Positions 60,823-64,000 of a stretch of DNA of 64,000 nt are shown here, piece by piece; position 1 is the first letter of the stretch; the number at the start of each line of letters is the position of its first letter. The DNA lies in contig NZ_VYQE01000004.1 in NCBI RefSeq assembly GCF_008710275.1, positions 479,863 to 543,862 of the forward strand, in the 5' to 3' direction. The position numbers were made by a program, and so were the translations under genes. This DNA comes from Histidinibacterium aquaticum (GTDB taxonomy: Bacteria; Pseudomonadota; Alphaproteobacteria; Rhodobacterales; Rhodobacteraceae). The notes under the pieces are model-generated. The model had not been told where the DNA came from, searched no databases, and worked only from the letters and a program-made list of their open reading frames with translations.

Positions 60823-63249
60823 ATGGCCGATACGACCGACCCCGACGCCACACCGCAGGACTTCAGCGAGCCGCTCCGCCGCGCCATCGGCGAGCGCTAC
60901 CTGACCTATGCGCTGTCGACGATCATGCACCGCGCGCTGCCCGACGCGCGCGACGGGTTGAAGCCGGTCCACCGCCGCATCCTCTTCGCCATGCGGGAGC
61001 TTCGGCTCTCGTCCAGCGGGGGGTTCCGCAAGTCCGCCAAGATCGCCGGCGACGTGATGGGTAACTACCACCCGCACGGCGACAGCGCGATCTACGACTC
61101 GATGGCCCGCCTCGCGCAGGGCTTCGCGGTGCGCTACCCGCTGGTCGACGGGCAGGGGAACTTCGGCAACATCGACGGGGACAACCCGGCGGCCTCCCGC
61201 TACACCGAGGCGCGGATGACCGCGGCGGCCGAGGCGCTTCTTGAGGGCCTGAACGAGGACGCCGTCGACTTCCGGCCGAACTACGACGGCACGCTGACCG
61301 AGCCTGCCGTCCTTCCGGCCGCCTTCCCGAACCTGCTGGCCAACGGCGCCTCCGGCATCGCGGTCGGCATGGCGACCAACATTCCGCCGCACAACATCGA
61401 CGAGCTGGTGCAGGCCTGCCTGCACCTGATCAAGACGCCGGATGCCCGCGACGACACCCTGCTGAACTACATTCCCGGTCCCGACTTCCCGACCGGCGGC
61501 GTCGTGGTCGAACCCGCCGAGAGCATTGCCGAGACCTACCGGACCGGTCGCGGCGCCTTCCGCCTGCGCTGCCGGTGGGAGAAGGAGGAGCTCGGTAAGG
61601 GGCAGTGGCAGATCGTCGTCACCGAGATCCCCTACCAGGTCCAGAAGTCCAAGCTGATCGAGAAGCTGGCCGAGGTCATCCAGACCAAGAAGGTACCGCT
61701 GCTGGCCGATGTGCGCGACGAGAGCGCGGACGACGTGCGCATCGTGCTCGAGCCCCGCTCGCGCAACGTCGAGCCCGACGTCATGATGGGGATGCTCTTC
61801 CGCAACAGCGACCTCGAGGTGCGCTTCTCGCTCAACATGAACGTGCTGATCGACGGCGTCACGCCGAAGGTCTGCTCGCTCAAGGAGGTGCTTCGCGCCT
61901 TCCTCGACCACCGGCGCGAGGTGCTGCAGCGCCGCTCGCGGCACAGGCTCGCCAAGATCGACCACCGGCTGGAGGTGCTGGAAGGGCTCATCGTCGCCTT
62001 CCTCAACCTCGACCGGGTGATCGACATCATCCGCTACGACGAGGATCCGAAGTCGGCGCTGATGTACGAGGACTGGTCGAAGACGCACCAGGCCGGGATC
62101 GTGCGGGCCACCTCCGAGGCGGACTACGTCTCGCCGCTGGAGGGCGTCGACCGTGAGGGGCTGGTCCTGTTCGCCGATCCGGTGGCGGGCATGCCCGAAG
62201 GGCTCGACACGGTGGTGCCCGAGGGCACGCCGCACCGTTTCGCGGGCCGGGAGGACGGCCTCTCGGACGTGCAGGCCGACGCCATCCTCAACATGCGCCT
62301 GCGGTCGCTGCGGCGGCTCGAGGAGCTGGAGCTCGTGGCCGAGCGTGACCGGCTCATGGTCGAGCGCGCCGGGATCGAGGACCTGCTCGCCGACGAAGGC
62401 CTTCAGTGGGACCGGATTTCGGAGGAGCTTCGCGAGGTGCGCAAGCAGTTCGGCGCGAAGGCCGAGGGGGGCGCCCGGCGCACGGGCTTCTCGGAGGCGA
62501 CCGAGGTCGAGGACGTCCCGCTGGAGGCGATGATCGACCGCGAGCCGATCACCGTCGTCTGCTCCCAGATGGGCTGGATCCGGGCGATGTCCGGCCACGT
62601 CTCGCTGGACCGGGAGCTGAAGTTCAAGGACGGCGACGGTCCGCGCTTCATGTTCCACGCCGAGACGACGGATCGCCTGCTGATCCTGGGGTCGAACGGC
62701 CGGTTCTACACGCTTTCGGCGGCGAACCTGCCCGGCGGCCGCGGCATGGGCGAGCCCGTGCGGCTGATGGTCGACCTGCCCAACGAGGTGGAGATCGTCA
62801 CTCTTTTCATCCACCGCGCGGGCCGCAAGCTGCTGCTGGCCTCCAGCGCGGGCGACGGCTTTGTTGTGCCCGAGGACGAGGTGCTCGCCCAGACGCGGAG
62901 CGGCAAGCAGGTTCTGAACGTGCGGTCGCCCGCCGTGGCCCGCGTCTGCCGCCCGGTCGACGGCGATCACGTCGCGGTCGTGGGCGAAAACCGGAAGGTC
63001 CTCGTCTTCCCGATCGCCGATCTTCCCGAGATGGGTCGGGGCAAGGGCGTGCGGCTTCAGAAGTACAAGGACGGTGCGCTTTCGGATGCGACGACCTTCA
63101 CCTTCTCCGAAGGACTGAGCTGGCGCGACCCGGCCGGCCGGACGCGCACCGTCGGCCCGGAGGAGCTTGCGGAGTGGCGCGGGGCGCGCGCCAGCGCCGG
63201 CCGCATGGCGCCGCGCGGCTTCCCGCGGGACAACACCTTCGACGCCTGA
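60823..63249 (+). CDS. parC: DNA topoisomerase IV subunit A
   Basis: An 808-residue type II topoisomerase subunit. [40 protein letters not shown] and the catalytic Tyr in [12 protein letters not shown] form the breakage-reunion domain. The tower/coiled-coil region ([20 protein letters not shown]) and a C-terminal beta-pinwheel of six blades follow. No GyrA box is seen, so it is ParC and not GyrA. It decatenates replicated chromosomes. Confidence 0.95.
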   Translation: MADTTDPDATPQDFSEPLRRAIGERYLTYALSTIMHRALPDARDGLKPVHRRILFAMRELRLSSSGGFRKSAKIAGDVMGNYHPHGDSAIYDSMARLAQGFAVRYPLVDGQGNFGNIDGDNPAASRYTEARMTAAAEALLEGLNEDAVDFRPNYDGTLTEPAVLPAAFPNLLANGASGIAVGMATNIPPHNIDELVQACLHLIKTPDARDDTLLNYIPGPDFPTGGVVVEPAESIAETYRTGRGAFRLRCRWEKEELGKGQWQIVVTEIPYQVQKSKLIEKLAEVIQTKKVPLLADVRDESADDVRIVLEPRSRNVEPDVMMGMLFRNSDLEVRFSLNMNVLIDGVTPKVCSLKEVLRAFLDHRREVLQRRSRHRLAKIDHRLEVLEGLIVAFLNLDRVIDIIRYDEDPKSALMYEDWSKTHQAGIVRATSEADYVSPLEGVDREGLVLFADPVAGMPEGLDTVVPEGTPHRFAGREDGLSDVQADAILNMRLRSLRRLEELELVAERDRLMVERAGIEDLLADEGLQWDRISEELREVRKQFGAKAEGGARRTGFSEATEVEDVPLEAMIDREPITVVCSQMGWIRAMSGHVSLDRELKFKDGDGPRFMFHAETTDRLLILGSNGRFYTLSAANLPGGRGMGEPVRLMVDLPNEVEIVTLFIHRAGRKLLLASSAGDGFVVPEDEVLAQTRSGKQVLNVRSPAVARVCRPVDGDHVAVVGENRKVLVFPIADLPEMGRGKGVRLQKYKDGALSDATTFTFSEGLSWRDPAGRTRTVGPEELAEWRGARASAGRMAPRGFPRDNTFDA

Positions 63250-63275
63250 GGCGCGCCCGCCCGCCGAAGAGACGC

Positions 63276-63303
63276 TTGATTTTCCCGGGGCCACCCAATA
63301 AAC
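63276..63303 (+). promoter_or_regulatory. candidate promoter of tuf
   Basis: TTGATT (63276-63281) and ATAAAC (63298-63303) are separated by 16 bases, about 70 bases before the tuf ATG. The short leader between contains no obvious riboswitch. Confidence 0.35.
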
Positions 63304-63373
63304 GGCGCGCGATCTTCAACCGAGGACGTGGGCCTCTGTCCGCGTCCCCCAATTCACGAGGCGTCGGAGGCTC

Positions 63374-64000
63374 ATGGCCAAGGAAAAGTTCGAACGCAAC
63401 AAACCGCACGTCAACGTCGGCACGATCGGCCACGTTGACCACGGCAAGACGACGCTGACGGCGGCGATCACGAAGTACTTCGGCGACTTCCGCGCCTACG
63501 ACCAGATCGACGGCGCGCCGGAGGAGAAGGCCCGCGGGATCACGATCTCGACGGCGCACGTGGAGTACGAGACGGAGAACCGTCACTACGCGCACGTCGA
63601 CTGCCCCGGCCACGCCGACTACGTGAAGAACATGATCACCGGTGCCGCCCAGATGGACGGCGCGATCCTCGTGGTGAACGCGGCCGACGGCCCGATGCCG
63701 CAGACGCGCGAGCACATCCTTCTGGCCCGCCAGGTCGGCGTTCCGGCGCTGGTCGTGTTCCTCAACAAGGTCGACCAGGTGGACGACGAGGAGCTCCTCG
63801 AGCTCGTCGAGATGGAAGTGCGCGAGCTTCTGTCGGACTACGAGTTCCCCGGCGACGACATCCCGATCATCGCGGGCTCGGCCCTGGCGGCGATGGAGGG
63901 GCGTGACCCCGAGATCGGCGAAGAGAAGATCAAGGAGCTGATGGCGGCCTGCGACGACTACATCCCGACGCCCGAGCGCGCCGTGGACCAGCCGTTCCTG
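63374..64000 (+). CDS. tuf: elongation factor Tu (5' part, truncated by window edge)
   Basis: The first 209 residues of EF-Tu. The P-loop is [35 protein letters not shown] gives the switch I threonine, [20 protein letters not shown] gives switch II, and [20 protein letters not shown] the guanine site. ATG 63374 is preceded by a GGAGG sequence. It delivers aminoacyl-tRNA to the ribosome. Domains 2 and 3 lie beyond the window. Confidence 0.98.
   Translation, partial: MAKEKFERNKPHVNVGTIGHVDHGKTTLTAAITKYFGDFRAYDQIDGAPEEKARGITISTAHVEYETENRHYAHVDCPGHADYVKNMITGAAQMDGAILVVNAADGPMPQTREHILLARQVGVPALVVFLNKVDQVDDEELLELVEMEVRELLSDYEFPGDDIPIIAGSALAAMEGRDPEIGEEKIKELMAACDDYIPTPERAVDQPFL

Noticed and set aside
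60787..63294. Antisense reading frame of about 835 codons opposite parC
   Set aside because: The same GC shadow effect; the sense strand is a full-length ParC.

Overview
This window is chromosomal DNA of a GC-rich alphaproteobacterium, most likely a marine Rhodobacterales (Roseobacter-group) species. That call rests on gene content and order read from the translations: folK-rpoZ-rel, pdxJ-acpS-lepB-rnc-era-recO, pckA divergent from chvI-chvG-hprK-rapZ-EIIA-HPr, a probable methylsuccinyl-CoA dehydrogenase, and etfAB with hbd. Coding density is very high, many genes overlap by 1-4 bases, and no gene-free stretch is longer than about 300 bases. I see no rRNA, tRNA, CRISPR array, insertion sequence or prophage. 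About 71 protein genes are supported. The first (YqaA-like) and the last (tuf) are cut by the window edges.

Layout. 1-5.7 kb: NYN-domain gene, folK, rpoZ, the (p)ppGpp enzyme Rel, pdxJ. 5.7-14.5 kb: a core cluster acpS-lepB-rnc-era-recO, interrupted by an MFS exporter plus a ferritin-like gene and by an antisense nuclease gene, and carrying a DUF805/signal-peptidase fusion that lacks both catalytic residues. 14.5-22.2 kb: epimerase, META lipoprotein, methylsuccinyl-CoA dehydrogenase, TSUP permease, a very acidic repeat protein ending in a PRC-barrel-like domain, and pckA. 22.5-28 kb: ChvI/ChvG joined to HprK, RapZ, EIIA and HPr. 28-39 kb: OmpA-like protein, CinA-like protein, sfsA, map, serine hydrolase, rsmD, ferredoxin-reductase-like flavoprotein, peroxiredoxin, and a tight operon RidA-GDPD-acyltransferase-PhhB-MscS. 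39-44 kb: type I secretion HlyD/ABC pair and mlaA-mlaC plus a small Cys-containing secreted protein. 44-48.4 kb: PBP1A, glnK-amtB. 48.4-54.6 kb: a REP-like dyad, rhodanese plus MBL hydrolase under a palindromic operator candidate, aminotransferase-sseA, smpB and a YcaQ-like protein. 54.6-64 kb: hbd, DUF6473, etfAB, cobalamin adenosyltransferase, SDR, SH3 protein, parC and tuf.

How the genes fit together: pckA, the ChvGI system and the sugar-less PTS proteins (HprK/HPr/EIIA) suggest control of central carbon flow by envelope and nutrient state. Methylsuccinyl-CoA dehydrogenase, ETF, 3-hydroxybutyryl-CoA dehydrogenase and the adenosylcobalamin-making enzyme fit an ethylmalonyl-CoA/PHB type of C2 metabolism. 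Rhodanese, MBL hydrolase and SseA point to sulfane-sulfur handling. I found no convincing new multi-gene defence or mobile system. The best leads are the catalytically dead signal-peptidase fusion, the acidic repeat protein, the acidic extension of AmtB, a CtrA-type site in front of a 63-residue orphan gene, and the operator-like repeats at pckA/chvI and at the MBL gene.
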